A stretch of DNA of 64,000 bases from Panulirus ornatus (Eukaryota > Arthropoda > Malacostraca > Decapoda > Palinuridae). A model generated the notes under the pieces. It was given only the letters and a program-made list of their open reading frames with translations. It ran no database searches and was not told the origin of the DNA. The stretch covers positions 18,039,913 to 18,103,912 of the forward strand of contig NC_092257.1 in the NCBI RefSeq assembly GCF_036320965.1. Direction: 5' to 3'. Within the stretch, counting starts at the first letter, position 1. Every line of letters starts with the position of its first letter. This document shows positions 1 through 10,145 of this stretch, in pieces. Position numbers and translations under genes: made by a program.

Positions 1-1162
1 GGATGTTTGAAAGACCATTGAGATATCTAGAAAAATCAGTAATAGAATACAAAAGGGTCTTTATCCATACAAGTTCATGGTGCTGATGAAATTACATCAT
101 ATGTGCTGAAGATGTTTGCAGTTGTACTTGACAGATCACTTGATAAACTGTTCAAGATGTCATTGGAGAAAGGCAAAGGGAATTGAAAAGGGCATACATA
201 AGAGAGGAGGCCAGGCCCCTTATGCTGGTGAAAATTGGATTAATTATATTCATCAGAGATTCTGAATCTTAGAATTTTTATAATTAAGGTACAGTTCTGA
301 AGAGACTGCCAGGCCTCTTATGCTTGTGAAAATTGGATGAATTATATTGTTCATCAGAGATTCTGCATCTTAGAATTTTTATCAGTAAGGTACAGTTCTG
401 AAGAGTCTCAGTTTTGTGGACCCTTTTTTGCTTTTATGTCAGAGGCCATGAGTTTGGAAGATAACATTCAATGTTGACCTTTCTGAGAAGCTTCTCTTGG
501 AGTAGTTTAAGTGGAAAATCTTTGGTACTTATCAATTCATGTGTCAGTAATACTTATCTTTAAGTTTGGGAGAACTCTTGATAACTCCTTCAGTAATATT
601 TTTGCTATACATATTCTTTTTTGATGATGTTTATCTCTAACCATCCTCCTCAAGGTTGGTATATTCTTATGACCCGGGAGAGAAGTATATATTTTGAAGT
701 ATAGAAAACTCTAAGGTAGTGTCCCATAAGTATTTTTCAGTTGTCTCTTCCCACCCTTCCTTTTCCACATTTTTGAGATACCAGTCTTTAACTGTTGGTG
801 ATTTGTGAATACGTGTGTTGACGAATGTGTTTTGAGAAAAATGTGATGTATTGTGGCTGGTGACCTAGGTGCAGTGATGTCATTATTTATGGGACAATGA
901 TATTATTACTTATTGGGGTTTTCTGGTTGGTCAGTTGGTGGACCCAAGCCAAGCCATGCCATTCACTTCCAGGTAGGTGGTTCACGAAGAGTGAAAGGCA
1001 GATGCTTCCTCAACAAGACAGGATTAAGAGGTTTCAAACCCCAGAGATCTGAGACCATTCATGGCTAGAGGGACACTCTCCCTGAGAGAAAGAGTTTTTC
1101 ATATTTCATAACTTATGTTTTTTGATGCAATAAATTTCTTTGACCCTTTTATATTCCAATAG
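1..1162 (+). other. Upstream part: intron or 5' flank of the Pep-like gene
   Basis: No coding exon could be supported here. The exon at 1163 starts in mid-codon, so a coding exon with the start codon must lie upstream, either outside the window or unrecognised in this stretch. A 98-bp direct duplication lies at 210-407. The rest is AT-rich unique-looking sequence. No promoter or 5' untranslated exon was identified. Confidence 0.5.
210..407. repeat. 98-bp tandem duplication
   Basis: Two adjacent copies of a unit of about 98 bp, at 210-307 and 308-407. Each starts with GCCAGGCC(C/T)CTTATGCT and ends near GGTACAGTTCTGAAGAG. A few substitutions and small indels separate them, so the duplication is not very recent. 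It contains no open frame. Confidence 0.8.
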
Positions 1163-1306
1163 GTCTGGGACCAACCGTGGAGGACCAGGTGGAGGAATTA
1201 ATACTCGTGGAGGTAGAAGCTATCGTCGAGGTGATTATAGCGGCAATAGCAGATATGGAATGAGAGGTGCTGGAGGCTACAGTGGTAGTACACATAACCA
1301 GGGCAG
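1163..1306 (+). CDS. Pep: Pep-like gene, first recognised exon (RGG/Gly-rich)
   Basis: Internal coding exon of 144 bp, preceded by a CAATAG acceptor and followed by a GTAAGG donor. The first base completes a codon from an unseen upstream exon and the last two bases (AG) begin an Arg codon finished at 1917. It encodes a Gly/Arg/Ser/Tyr-rich stretch with GTNRGGPGGG, TRGGRSYRRGDYSG and MRGAGGYSGS. This is the low-complexity RGG-type composition typical of hnRNP-associated RNA-binding proteins, often a site of arginine methylation. The start methionine is not in this exon. That it belongs to the gene rests on phase and composition continuity with the exon at 1917. Confidence 0.75.
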
Positions 1307-1916
1307 GTAAGGTAATATATTTAGTAGCTGCAAACCTGTTCAGTATTACTAATTTCCCAGCATTTATCTTGGTATTTGGTTTCATTGTTCCATGATTATA
1401 TATTCTAATTCTAAAAAATTATTATAGAATTCATAATAGGTTATTATTCTGTTATTACTTTGATGGTAGTGTTGCACTATAGCATGATTCAACATATGAC
1501 CTTTATAGATATGTACCATACAGATCTTTCTTGTATTTTCCTCACTGTATTTACATCCACTCATGTTTCAGGCCCACTTACTCTGCTGCACAGCAGGCAA
1601 ATTGAGTGTTCTTTGGAACACACTTTGATATTTTTAAACTTTGTCTTCACCCTTTCATTTCCTTCCCAGTAATTGTGCTGCTGTGCAAATGACACAAGTC
1701 TTACAGGGACCACAGTTTTCTTGTCGTATTCACAGACGCTAAGTGGAGAACATAAGTGTTTTCTTTTCTTTGATTTATTTTCCCCCAAAGCAACTGGACT
1801 AATATGTTCTGCTATAACTGCAAGTATCTCATTTAGAAAGTCTTCTTTCATTTGATTTCAGTTTGTCTTTAGTTATATATATGGAACTCATGATTACTTT
1901 TCTATTTTGAATGCAG

Positions 1917-2166
1917 GCGTGGTGGTGGAATGAGTTCCGGCAGCCAGATGCTAAACCCATGGGAGAGTGGTGTAGTTCCTACTGCAGGTGCTGGGAGTGG
2001 AAGTTATGGAAATTTCATGCCTTATGTTGGAGGACACACTGGAAGTCTCTCTGGAATGGGAGGAGGAGGAAGTACAGAGCTAATGGGGTCTATTAGCCAC
2101 CTTGGTCATATGGGGAACAGCGAATCAAAGCTTGCATTAAACATTTTGAATGCAGTGCTATCTTCA
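1917..2166 (+). CDS. Pep: Pep-like gene, exon with NPWESGVVP motif
   Basis: Exon of 250 bp between TTTTGAATGCAG and GTAAGT. It encodes RGGGMSSGSQMLNPWESGVVP followed by a Gly/Ser/Met-rich region and the amphipathic-looking stretch SESKLALNILNAVLSS. An NPWESGVVP-type motif near the N-terminus, followed by Gly-rich sequence, is as I recall it characteristic of arthropod Pep proteins; this recollection is the main basis for naming the gene. Reading runs on past the donor into the intron up to 2361, but the perfect donor and the in-phase exon at 13573 show that as intron read-through. Phase 0 at the 3' end. The following intron is 11.4 kb, the longest in the gene, and consists mostly of LINE copies. 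Confidence 0.8.
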
Positions 2167-2386
2167 GTAAGTGCAATGAATGTTGTATATTCTTCATTTT
2201 ACTTTCTTGTTATGGTACTCATCTGTCTTCACTCTGTCCATCCCATACCTATAATGACTGCAAATATATATGAATTATTTGTTCAGGCATATCCTGGCAT
2301 TTTTGATATTTGTGTGTTGGTGCATCTATTGTTCTGCGGTAGAAAGGGTTTCATTCGTTAGAGAACAACAAATATGCAGCATGACA

Positions 2387-3290
2387 TTACACTAAACTTT
2401 GACCTGCATAGAATAAAGAATCGCATCCCCTCAGAAATTCATCTCTATCTGAAACCATGACAGACTCTATTAAACCTGCGCTCTTCCCTAACTCTGAATG
2501 GTCAGCCACTAGCACTAAACAAAACTGTAACCATACTAGGTATCGTATGAGACACATATACTTACATTCACTTCCCACACCACAAACATTAAATCAAAGG
2601 CCATATATTAGATGTCCTTTGTACTCTTTGTGGCAACAGCTTAGGACAGCAAAAAGAATTGCTCAGTGTCCTTCACCACCATAACCTATGTCTCAGAAGC
2701 AAGGTTAGCCACTCTTTCAAATGCTAACACAATAAAGTTCCATTTGAAACTAAACATAGCACTCAGAACTATTACTGGCTGCTTCTCAACTGCACACATT
2801 CAGCACCAGCAAATTGAAACAGAAATATATAAACTATAGTCCAACCTCAGCATACTTAGGACCTGATTCTTTGCAACAGTATGTGACCCCTCACCCCAAA
2901 CCACATGATAACTAACCTTCAAACAGATATGAGACTCTTAACCCCACCTCATGCTTTAGTAACAAATACCCAAAAGTCTCTTCTTCCAATAAGCGAAACA
3001 TTTAAGAAACATATTATGACACTTTAATGAGTGTCGATTCCACCTCAACCCAAAACACCATCCCATGAGATACACACCCATCTGAAAGTCTATTCCCCAA
3101 GCATGTACAAGTTGCATCCTTGCATATGTTTTGAATACCTCTTGACCTCCAACATTACACATGTTGACTCTGGATATCACAAGACCCCTCATGTTCAAAA
3201 TGCATCCTGCATAGTGGAGGCTTTTCAGCATTCACTCCTCAGTTGTCTTGCAGTCACCCCACAAGACACTCAGCATCATCACACTTGTTG
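2387..3290 (+). mobile_element. Relic of Jockey-like non-LTR retrotransposon
   Basis: Degenerate reverse transcriptase C-terminal region read in shifting + frames: an LNGQ-like segment near 2495, KTVTILGI near 2522, then HFPH-type and SLGQQKELL-type segments. The order matches the copies at 15000, 24100 and 55850. Many stops and frameshifts; no complete open frame. Clade assignment is by pattern and uncertain. Confidence 0.5.
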
Positions 3291-3539
3291 ATATGTTGTC
3301 TCACCCAGTGGATGCAGCTAGCCTCTTGAGTGGCGAGGGGGCCCCCTTAGAAGAGGATCCAAGTTACTACATACTCATACCTAGTTAATTCCTGTCGAAC
3401 CCTGGATAGATGACTTTGCAAGAGAAGTGGCCAAGGATAACGATTTAATTGTGCAAGCAGGGCATACAGAGTGCACTGTTTGCTACTCTTGCCTTGTTGT
3501 ATGTATTCCAGTCTCTATGTATCAGGTACTGTGCACTAT

Positions 3540-4380
3540 AACTTGAGCCCGCCTTTCATAGTCAAGCCCCACAGCCAATTCCATGGTTTACCTTGACTCC
3601 TTCATATGCTCGGATTGAGTCCATTAACAACATGTCACTCCCTTATGCCACATTGATCCATTTCATTCTCTCCTATGCAGTCCTTTAACCCATCTGAATG
3701 TTCAGATGTTTAGGTTTCTCCTTCCTCCTTCAACTTCTGACATGTAGATCTTAGTGTTTCTTTGAATATCATTTTCCTATGTCCAAGCCATTTTATGATC
3801 ATCCTGCCTCCTCTCACTACATATCTTAGGCTTTTCATCTCTAACATCTCCACCTTCTTCCACTCTTTTGCATTCAGGACATGAGACACATGTGCAAAAC
3901 TGTTGGGGCTACTAAACCTGAAAATGTGCCCATCTTTGCATTAAGATGCCTACCTCAGTACTCACACACCTTATGCTTCTTCCTCCCATGCTATGACTCA
4001 CTTCAGCTCCCACAAATCCATCCGCTGCCAAATCCACTCCCTTGGATCTAAAGTATTCTGTTAACTCCAGGTCCTCTCCAGTCAGCCTTAATTCAGACTG
4101 TCCTGGCTTATAGTATACCGTAACTGCACATCATAAACTTAATTTTGTCCACATTCACTCTCATCTCTGTCCTTTTACAAACACTTCCAAACTCTTTCAG
4201 CAGCTTCTGGAATGTCTCTCACAAGTCTGCTCTCAGAGCCTTGTTACCTGCAAGCAGTAAGTGATTACCTCCCATGTTGTACACCTTCATTATGCTTGAG
4301 ATTTGATCTACATTTTAAGACCATTGCCTTTACCTTTCATCATCTCATCTTTAAACTGATTACACCAAGGTTTCCTTAAC
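3540..4380 (-). mobile_element. Very diverged antisense LINE fragment
   Basis: The stretch reads as a degraded antisense copy of the 3' half of a LINE-A-like element. The segment around 3580-3630 corresponds to the antisense tail 'CCATGGTTTACC...', and 4010-4060 contains an antisense CCATCCGCTGCCAAATCCACTCCC, which is the YLGVDLAADG region of the reverse transcriptase. It is far more decayed than the copies downstream. The 250 bp before it (3290-3540) show nothing recognisable. Confidence 0.5.
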
Positions 4381-4449
4381 TATTTTGGCCTGTAGCTTGT
4401 TTGTAAACCACATATGCAGATGTGGGCCCTTTTAAGTCTCATTGTATCA

Positions 4450-4775
4450 GATATTGTAAGTTAGTGTCAGTGGCCTGAACCATGGTACGTGAAATGTCTG
4501 GGGTAAACCATGGAAATGTTTGTGGGGCCTGGATGTGGATAGGGAGCTGTGATTTTGTTGCATTGCACATGACGGTTAAAGACTGAGTGTGAACAGATGT
4601 GGCCTTTTTTGTCTGTTTTCTTAATGTTACCTTGCTGAAGCAGGGGGTAGTGATGCTGTTTCCCGTGGGGTGGGGTAGCGTCAGGAATGGATGAAGGCAA
4701 GTAAGTACGAATATGTACATGTATATATATGTGTATGTCTGTGTATGTGTATGTATATATATATTTTATTTATAT
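4450..4775 (+). mobile_element. LINE-A 3' tail, older subfamily
   Basis: Sense copy of the 3' untranslated region only: GTCTGGGGTAAACCATGG, the GGGGCCTGGATGTGGATAGG block, the GACTGAGTGTGAACA block and a degraded terminal module, then TG/TA-rich linker. The same order is seen at 32700, 42880 and 48050. Confidence 0.75.
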
Positions 4776-4937
4776 TTTATCATACTTTGTCGCTGACTCC
4801 CACATTAGCGAGGTAGCGCAAGGAAACAGACGAAAAAATGGCCCAATCCACCACCCACATACACACGTATATACATAAACGCTCACACATGCACATATAC
4901 ATACCTATACATTTCAATGTGTACATACACAGACAAA

Positions 4938-4971
<34 letters not shown>

Positions 4972-4972
4972 C
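4776..4972 (-). mobile_element. Antisense LINE-A terminal tail
   Basis: Begins with the antisense terminal module (ATACTTTGTCGCTG, then the complement of CTACCTCGCTAATG) and continues through the CA/TA-rich linker to a (TA)n/poly-T tract at about 4935-4972. Confidence 0.75.
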
Positions 4973-5100
4973 ATACTATTCGCCATTTCCCACATTAGCG
5001 ACGTAGCGTTAAGAACAGAGGACTGGGCCTTTGAGGGAATATCCTCACCTGGCCCCCTTCTCTGTTCATTCTTTTGGAAAATCAAAAAAAACCAAAAAAA
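4973..5100 (-). mobile_element. Short LINE-derived retroelement (antisense copy, truncated)
   Basis: Antisense of the short retroelement described at 26088-26314: CATACTATTCGCCATTTCCC, the complement of the terminal module, then GGACTGGGCCTTTGAGGGAA and CCTTCTCTGTT. It lies directly against a sense copy at 5101, so the pair forms a local inverted repeat. Confidence 0.75.
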
Positions 5101-5240
5101 CTGGAAATCCTCCCTTTTTTTTTTTTCCAAAAGAGGGAACAGAGAAGGGGGCCAAGTGAGGGTATTCCCTCAAAGGCCCAGTCCTCTGCTCTTCACGCTA
5201 CCTCGCTAACGCGGAAAATGGCGAATAGTATGAAAGAAAG
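5101..5240 (+). mobile_element. Short LINE-derived retroelement (sense copy, 5' truncated)
   Basis: Sense order: CTGGAAATCCTCCC, poly-T, GAGGGAACAGAGAAGGGGGC, AAAGGCCCAGTCCTCTG, CTACCTCGCTAACGCGG, GGCGAATAGTATGAAAG. It carries the private variant CTCTTCAC that also occurs, inverted, at about 8045, and forms the outer part of the left arm of the large inverted repeat. Confidence 0.75.
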
Positions 5241-5252
5241 AAAAGAAAGATA

Positions 5253-5269
<17 letters not shown>

Positions 5270-5303
<34 letters not shown>

Positions 5304-6057
5304 CTTTGTCGCTGTCTCCCGCGTTTGCGAGGTAGCGCAAGGAAACAGACGAAAGAAATGGCCCAACCCCCCCCCCCCATACACATGTACATACACACGT
5401 CCACACACGCAAATATACATACCTACACAGCTTTCCATGGTTTACCCCAGACGCTTCACATGCCTTGCTTCAATCCACTGACAGCACGTCAACCCCTGTA
5501 TACCACATGACTCCAATTCACTCTATTTCTTGCCCTCCTTTCACCCTCCTGCATGTTCAGGCCCCGATCACACAAAATCTTTTTCACTCCATCTTTCCAC
5601 CTCCAATTTGGTCTCCCTCTTCTCCTCGTTCCCTCCACCTCCGACACATATATCCTCTTGGTCAATCTCTCCTCACTCATTCTCTCCATGTGCCCAAACC
5701 ATTTCAAAACACCCTCTTCTGCTCTCTCAACCACGCTCTTTTTATTTCCACACATCTCTCTTACCCTTACGTTACTTACTCGATCAAACCACCTCACACC
5801 ACACATTGTCCTCAAACATCTCATTTCCAGCACATCCATCCTCCTGCGCACATCTCTATCCATAGCCCACGCCTCGCAACCATACAGCATTGTTGGAACC
5901 ACTATTCCCTCAAACATACCCATTTTTGCTTTCCGAGATAATGTTCTCGACTTCCACACATTTTTCAAGGCTCCCAAAATTTTCGCCCCCTCCCCCACCC
6001 TATGATCCACTTCCGCTTCCATGGTTCCATCCGCTGACAGATCCACTCCCAGATATC
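5270..6057 (-). mobile_element. LINE-A copy, 3' part, minus strand
   Basis: Starts with about 30 T's and the antisense terminal tail (ATACTTTGTCGCTGTCTCCC), then the antisense C-terminal part of the reverse transcriptase up to the YLGVDLSADG segment at about 6030-6057. Read on the minus strand it is an open frame from YLGVDLSADG to VNW.HVVYRG, ending at about 5489. At 6057 it joins head-to-head with the + copy that follows. Confidence 0.85.
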
Positions 6058-7975
6058 TAAATAAAAAGGGCGTAAATGGGGAGGTGATAACAAGTAGTGG
6101 TGATGTGAGAAGGAGATGGAATGAGTATTTTGAAGGTTTGTTGAATGTGTCTGATGACAGAGTGGCAGATAGAGGGTGTTTGGGTCGAGGTGGTGTGCAA
6201 AGTGAGAGGGTTAGGGAAAATGATTTGGTAAACAGAGAAGAGGTAGTAAAAGCTTTGCGGAAGATGAAAGCCGGCAAGGCAGCAGGTTTGGATGGTATTG
6301 CAGTGGAATTTATTAAAAAAGGGGGTGACTGTATTGTTGACTGGTTGGTAAGGTTATTTAATGTATGTATGACTCATGGTGAGGTGCCTGAGGATTGGCG
6401 GAATGCGTGCATAGTGCCATTGTACAAAGGCAAAGGGGATAAGAGTGAGTGCTCAAATTACAGAGGTATAAGTTTGTTGAGTATTCCTGGTAAATTATAT
6501 GGGAGGGTATTGATTGAGAGGGTGAAGGCATGTACAGAGCATCAGATTGGGGAAGAGCAGTGTGGTTTCAGAAGTGGTAGAGGATGTGTGGATCAGGTGT
6601 TTGCTTTGAAGAATGTATGTGAGAAATACTTAGAAAAGCAAATGGATTTGTATGTAGCATTTATGGATCTGGAGAAGGCATATGATAGAGTTGATAGAGA
6701 TGCTCTGTGGAAGGTATTAAGAATATATGGTGTGGGAGGCAAGTTGTTAGAAGCAGTGAAAAGTTTTTATCGAGGATGTAAGGCATGTGTACGTGTAGGA
6801 AGAGAGGAAAGTGATTGGTTCTCAGTGAATGTAGGTTTGCGGCAGGGGTGTGTGATGTCTCCATGGTTGTTTAATTTGTTTATGGATGGGGTTGTTAGGG
6901 AGGTAAATGCAAGAGTCCTGGAAAGAGGGGCAAGTATGAAGTCTGTTGGGGATGAGAGAGCTTGGGAAGTGAGTCAGTTGTTGTTCGCTGATGATACAGC
7001 GCTGGTGGCTGATTCATGTGAGAAACTGCAGAAGCTGGTGACTGAGTTTGGTAAAGTGTGTGGAAGAAGAAAGTTAAGAGTAAATGTGAATAAGAGCAAG
7101 GTTATTAGGTACAGTAGGGTTGAGGGTCAAGTCAATTGGGAGGTGAGTTTGAATGGTGAAAAACTGGAGGAAGTGAAGTGTTTTAGATATCTGGGAGTGG
7201 ATCTGTCAGCGGATGGAACCATGGAAGCGGAAGTGGATCATAGGGTGGGGGAGGGGGCGAAAATTTTGGGAGCCTTGAAAAATGTGTGGAAGTCGAGAAC
7301 ATTATCTCGGAAAGCAAAAATGGGTATGTTTGAAGGAATAGTGGTTCCAACAATGTTGTATGGTTGCGAGGCGTGGGCTATGGATAGAGTTGTGCGCAGG
7401 AGGATGGATGTGCTGGAAATGAGATGTTTGAGGACAATGTGTGGTGTGAGGTGGTTTGATCGAGTAAGTAACGTAAGGGTAAGAGAGATGTGTGGAAATA
7501 AAAAGAGCGTGGTTGAGAGAGCAGAAGAGGGTGTTTTGAAATGGTTTGGGCACATGGAGAGAATGAGTGAGGAAAGATTGACCAAGAGGATATATGTGTC
7601 GGAGGTGGAGGGAACGAGGAGAAGAGGGAGACCAAATTGGAGGTGGAAAGATGGAGTGAAAAAGGATTTTGTGTGATCGGGGCCTGAACATGCAGGAGGG
7701 TGAAAGGAGGGCAAGGAATAGAGTGAATTGGAGCGATGTGGTATACAGGGGTTGACGTGCTGTCAGTGGATTGAATCAAGGCATGTGAAGCGTCTGGGGT
7801 AAACCATGGAAAGCTGTGTAGGTATGTATATTTGCGTGTGTGGACGTGTGTATGTACGTGTGTATGGGGGTTGGGCCATTTCTTTCGTCTGTTTCCTCGC
7901 GCTACCTCGCAAACGCGGGAGACAGCGACAAAGTATAAAAGAAAAAAAAAAAAAAAAAAAATAAAAAAAAAAAAA
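6058..7975 (+). mobile_element. LINE-A copy, reverse transcriptase to 3' tail
   Basis: 5'-truncated copy beginning in the linker just before the reverse transcriptase (GVNGEVITSSGDV) and running to the terminal module at about 7895-7940, followed by a long A-rich tract. It is head-to-head with the minus copy ending at 6057. Its 3' 0.8 kb forms the right arm of the large inverted repeat. Confidence 0.9.
6067..7676 (+). pseudogene. LINE-A reverse transcriptase, 5' truncated and frameshifted near the end
   Basis: Open frame of about 535 codons from GVNGEVITSSGDVRRRW to a premature stop at 7674-7676. Visible motifs in order: KAAGLDGIAVEF (fingers), SNYRGISLLSIPGK, FMDLEKAYDRVD (first catalytic Asp), GLRQGCVMSPWLFNLF, LLFADDTALVAD (catalytic Asp pair), YLGVDLSADG, LYGCEAWAMDR, WFGHMERMSEERL and RRRGRPNWRWKDGVKK. 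One extra G near 7663 relative to the other copies shifts the frame to KKDFV and a stop, removing the last 35 or so residues. Endonuclease domain absent. It would convert RNA to DNA at the target site in an intact element; here it is almost certainly inactive. Confidence 0.85.
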
Positions 7976-8004
7976 AATATATATATATATATCTTTCTTT
8001 TCTT

Positions 8005-8260
8005 TCTTTCATACTATTCGCCATTTCCCGCGTTAGCGAGGTAGCGTGAAGAGCAGAGGACTGGGCCTTTGAGGGAATACACTCACTTGGCCCCCTTCTC
8101 TGTTCCCTCTTTTGGAAAAAAAAAAAAAAAAAAAAGAGAGGGGAGGATTTCCAGCCCCCCGCTCCCTCCTGTTTTAGTCGCCTTCTATGACACGCAGGGA
8201 ATACATGGGAAGTATTCTTTCTCCCCTATCCCCAGGGATATATATATATATATGCACATG
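8005..8260 (-). mobile_element. Short LINE-derived retroelement (antisense, near full length)
   Basis: Antisense order: CATACTATTCGCCATTTCCC, terminal module, GGACTGGGCCTTTGAGGGAA, CCCTTCTCTGTTCCC, poly-A, GGAGGATTTCCAGCCCC, TTTTAGTCGCCTTCTATGAC, CATGGGAAGTATTCTTTCTC, CCCCAGGGATA. This covers both ends of the unit defined at 26088-26314. Its inner two thirds belong to the right arm of the large inverted repeat. Confidence 0.8.
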
Positions 8261-8806
8261 TACATATTCATACATGCTGCCTTCATCCATTTCCACCACC
8301 ACCCCACCACACATGAAATGGCATCCCCCTCCCCCTGCATGTGCGCGAGGTAGCACTAGGAAAAGACAACAAAGGCCACATTTGTTCACACTCAGTCTCT
8401 AGTTGTCATGAGTAATGCACGAAACCACAGCTCCCTTTCCACATCCAGGCCTCACAAAACTTTCCATGGTTTACCCCAGATGCTTCACATTCCCTGGTTC
8501 AATCCATTGACAGCACATCGACCCCAGTATACCACATCATTCCAGTTTAATCTATTCCTTGTATGCCATTCACCCTCTTGCATGATCAGGCCTCAATCGC
8601 TCAAAATCTTATTCACTCCATCCTTCCACCTCCAATTTGGTCTCCCACTTCTTGTTCCCTCCACCTCAGACACATATATTCTCCTTGTCAATCTTTCCTC
8701 ACTCATTCTCTCCATGTGACCAAACCATTTCAGTACACCCTCTTCTGCTCTCTCAACCACACTTTTTATTACCACACATCTCTCTTACCCTTTTATTACC
8801 TCATTT
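8261..8806 (-). mobile_element. LINE-A copy, 3' tail and C-terminal end, minus strand
   Basis: Antisense of the older-subfamily tail (GCACATGTACATATTC linker, GAGGTAGCACTAGGAAAAG, CACACTCAGTCTCTAG, CCATGGTTTACCCCAG) followed by the antisense WFGHMERM-to-end segment. At about 8806 it meets a + copy head-to-head. Confidence 0.8.
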
Positions 8807-9125
8807 AGGGACAAATAAATTGGGAGGTAAGTTTGTATGGAGAAAAACTGGAGGAAGTGAAGTGTTTTAGATATTTGGGAGTGGATTTGGCAGTGGATGG
8901 GACCATGGAAGTGGAAGTGAGTCACAGGGTGGGGGAGGGGGCAAAGGTTCTGGGAGCGTTGAAGAATGTATGGAAGGCGAGAACGTTATCTTGGAGAGCA
9001 AAAATGGGTATGTTTGAAGGAATAGTGGTTCCAACAATGTTGTATGTTTGTGAGGCATGGGCTCTAGATAGGGTTGTGTGGAGGAGGGTGGATGTGCTGG
9101 AAATGAGATGTTTGAGGACAATATG
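8807..9125 (+). mobile_element. LINE-A fragment, reverse transcriptase C-terminal part
   Basis: Sense segment from QINWEVSLYGEKLEEVKCF-like sequence through YLGVDLAVDG to LEMRCLRTIC, open for about 100 codons and then cut. At about 9130 a TATGTATG stretch leads into another copy that restarts further upstream in the reverse transcriptase, so two copies are juxtaposed in the same orientation. Confidence 0.8.
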
Positions 9126-9129
9126 TATA

Positions 9130-10145
9130 TGTATGTACATGGTTGTTTAATTTGTTTATGGATGGGGTTGTTAGGGAGGTAAATGCAAGAGTTTTGGAAA
9201 GAGGGGCAAGTATGAAGTCTGTTGGGGATGAGAGAGCTTGGGAAGTGAGTCAGTTGTTGTTTGCTGATGATACAGCGCTGGTGGCTGTTTCATGTGAGAA
9301 ACTGCAGAAGCTGGTGACTGAGTTTGGTAAAGTGTGTGAAAGAAGAAAGTTAAGAGTAAATGTGAATAAGAGCAAGGTAATTAGGTACAGTAGGGTTGAG
9401 GGTCAAGTCAATTGGGAGGTAAGTTTGAATGGAGAAAAACTGGAGGAAGTAAAGTGTTTTAGATATCTGGGAGTGGATCTGGCAGCGGATGGAACCATGG
9501 AAGCGGAAGTGGATCATAGGGTGGGGGAGGGGGCGAAAATCCTGGGAGCCTTGAAGAATGTGTTGAAGTCGAGAACATTATCTCGAAAAGCAAAAATGGG
9601 TATGTTTGAAGGAATAGTGGTTCCAACAATGTTGTATGGTTGCGAGGCGTGGGCTATGGATAGAGTTGTGTGCAGGAGGATGGATGTGCTGGAAATGAGA
9701 TGTTTGAGGACAATGTGTAGTGTGAGGTGGTTTGATTGAGTAAGTAACGTAAGGGTAAGAGAGATGTGTGGAAATAAAAAGAGCGTGGTTGAGAGAGCAG
9801 AAGAAGGTGTTTTGAAATGGTTTGGGCACATGGAGAGAATGAGTGAGGAAAGATTGACCAAGAGGATATATGTGTCGGAGGTGGAGGGAACGAGGAGAAG
9901 TGGGAGACCAAATTGGAGGTGGAAAGATGGAGTGAAAAAGATTTTGTGTGATCGGGGCCTGAACATGCAGGAGGGTGAAAGGAGGGCAAGAAATAGAGTG
10001 AATTGGATCGATGTGGTATACCGGGGTTGACGTGCTGTCAGTGGATTGAATCAGGGCATGTGAAGCGTCCGGGGTAAACCATGGAAAGCTGTGTAGGTAT
10101 GTATATTTGCGTGTGGGGACATGTATGTATATACATGTGTATCTG
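9130..10145 (+). mobile_element. LINE-A copy, reverse transcriptase second half to tail
   Basis: Starts within SPWLFNLFMDGVV and continues through LLFADDTALVAV to the natural end VVYRG and part of the tail (to TGTATCTGGGTGGG at about 10150). The frame is broken at about 9740 by a CGA to TGA change (VRWFD then stop), after which the rest (9764-10030) is open. It lacks the terminal module because the next copy begins at 10146. Confidence 0.85.

Larger units (their letters stand above)
5101..8154. repeat. Large inverted repeat (arms about 0.96 kb, spacer about 1.1 kb)
   Basis: Left arm 5101-6057 is the reverse complement of right arm 7182-8154. Each arm holds the 3' part of a LINE-A copy, its tail, an A/T tract, a (TA)n tract and a short retroelement in the same order. 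Arms share variants absent from most other copies: CTGTCAGCGG instead of CTGGCAGCGG, TATACAGGGG instead of TATACCGGGG, and GTGAAGAGCAGAGG instead of GTTAAGAACAGAGG. Differences between the arms do exist (for example GAGTCATG versus GAGCGATG near the reverse transcriptase end), so it is not a simple perfect fold-back. Confidence 0.85.

Noticed and set aside
1930..2361. 143-codon frame as a single-exon gene
   Set aside because: It is the Pep-like exon at 1917-2166 plus intron read-through; the GTAAGT at 2167 and the in-phase exon at 13573 explain it.
4838..5209. Frames rich in Ile/Tyr and poly-Phe or poly-Lys (also 5074-5481, 7832-8044, 12330-12623, 45836-46222)
   Set aside because: They are translations of TA-repeat and poly-A/T tracts at LINE tails.
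7238..7714. Long antisense open frames opposite LINE reverse transcriptase (Ser/His/Pro-rich, also at 5465-6005, 9514-10804, 11765-12305, 45315-45787, 52357-52855, 53676-54181)
   Set aside because: They mirror the reverse transcriptase frame exactly and recur wherever it occurs. Their composition (Ser, His, Pro, Leu) is what the complement of the GA/TG-rich coding strand produces. Not separate genes.
5270..7975. Interpretation of the 5.3-8.0 kb pair as twin-priming inversion
   Set aside because: Both arms contain the 3' tail and overlap in element coordinates; twin priming does not duplicate the tail. An inverted duplication or two insertions fits better.
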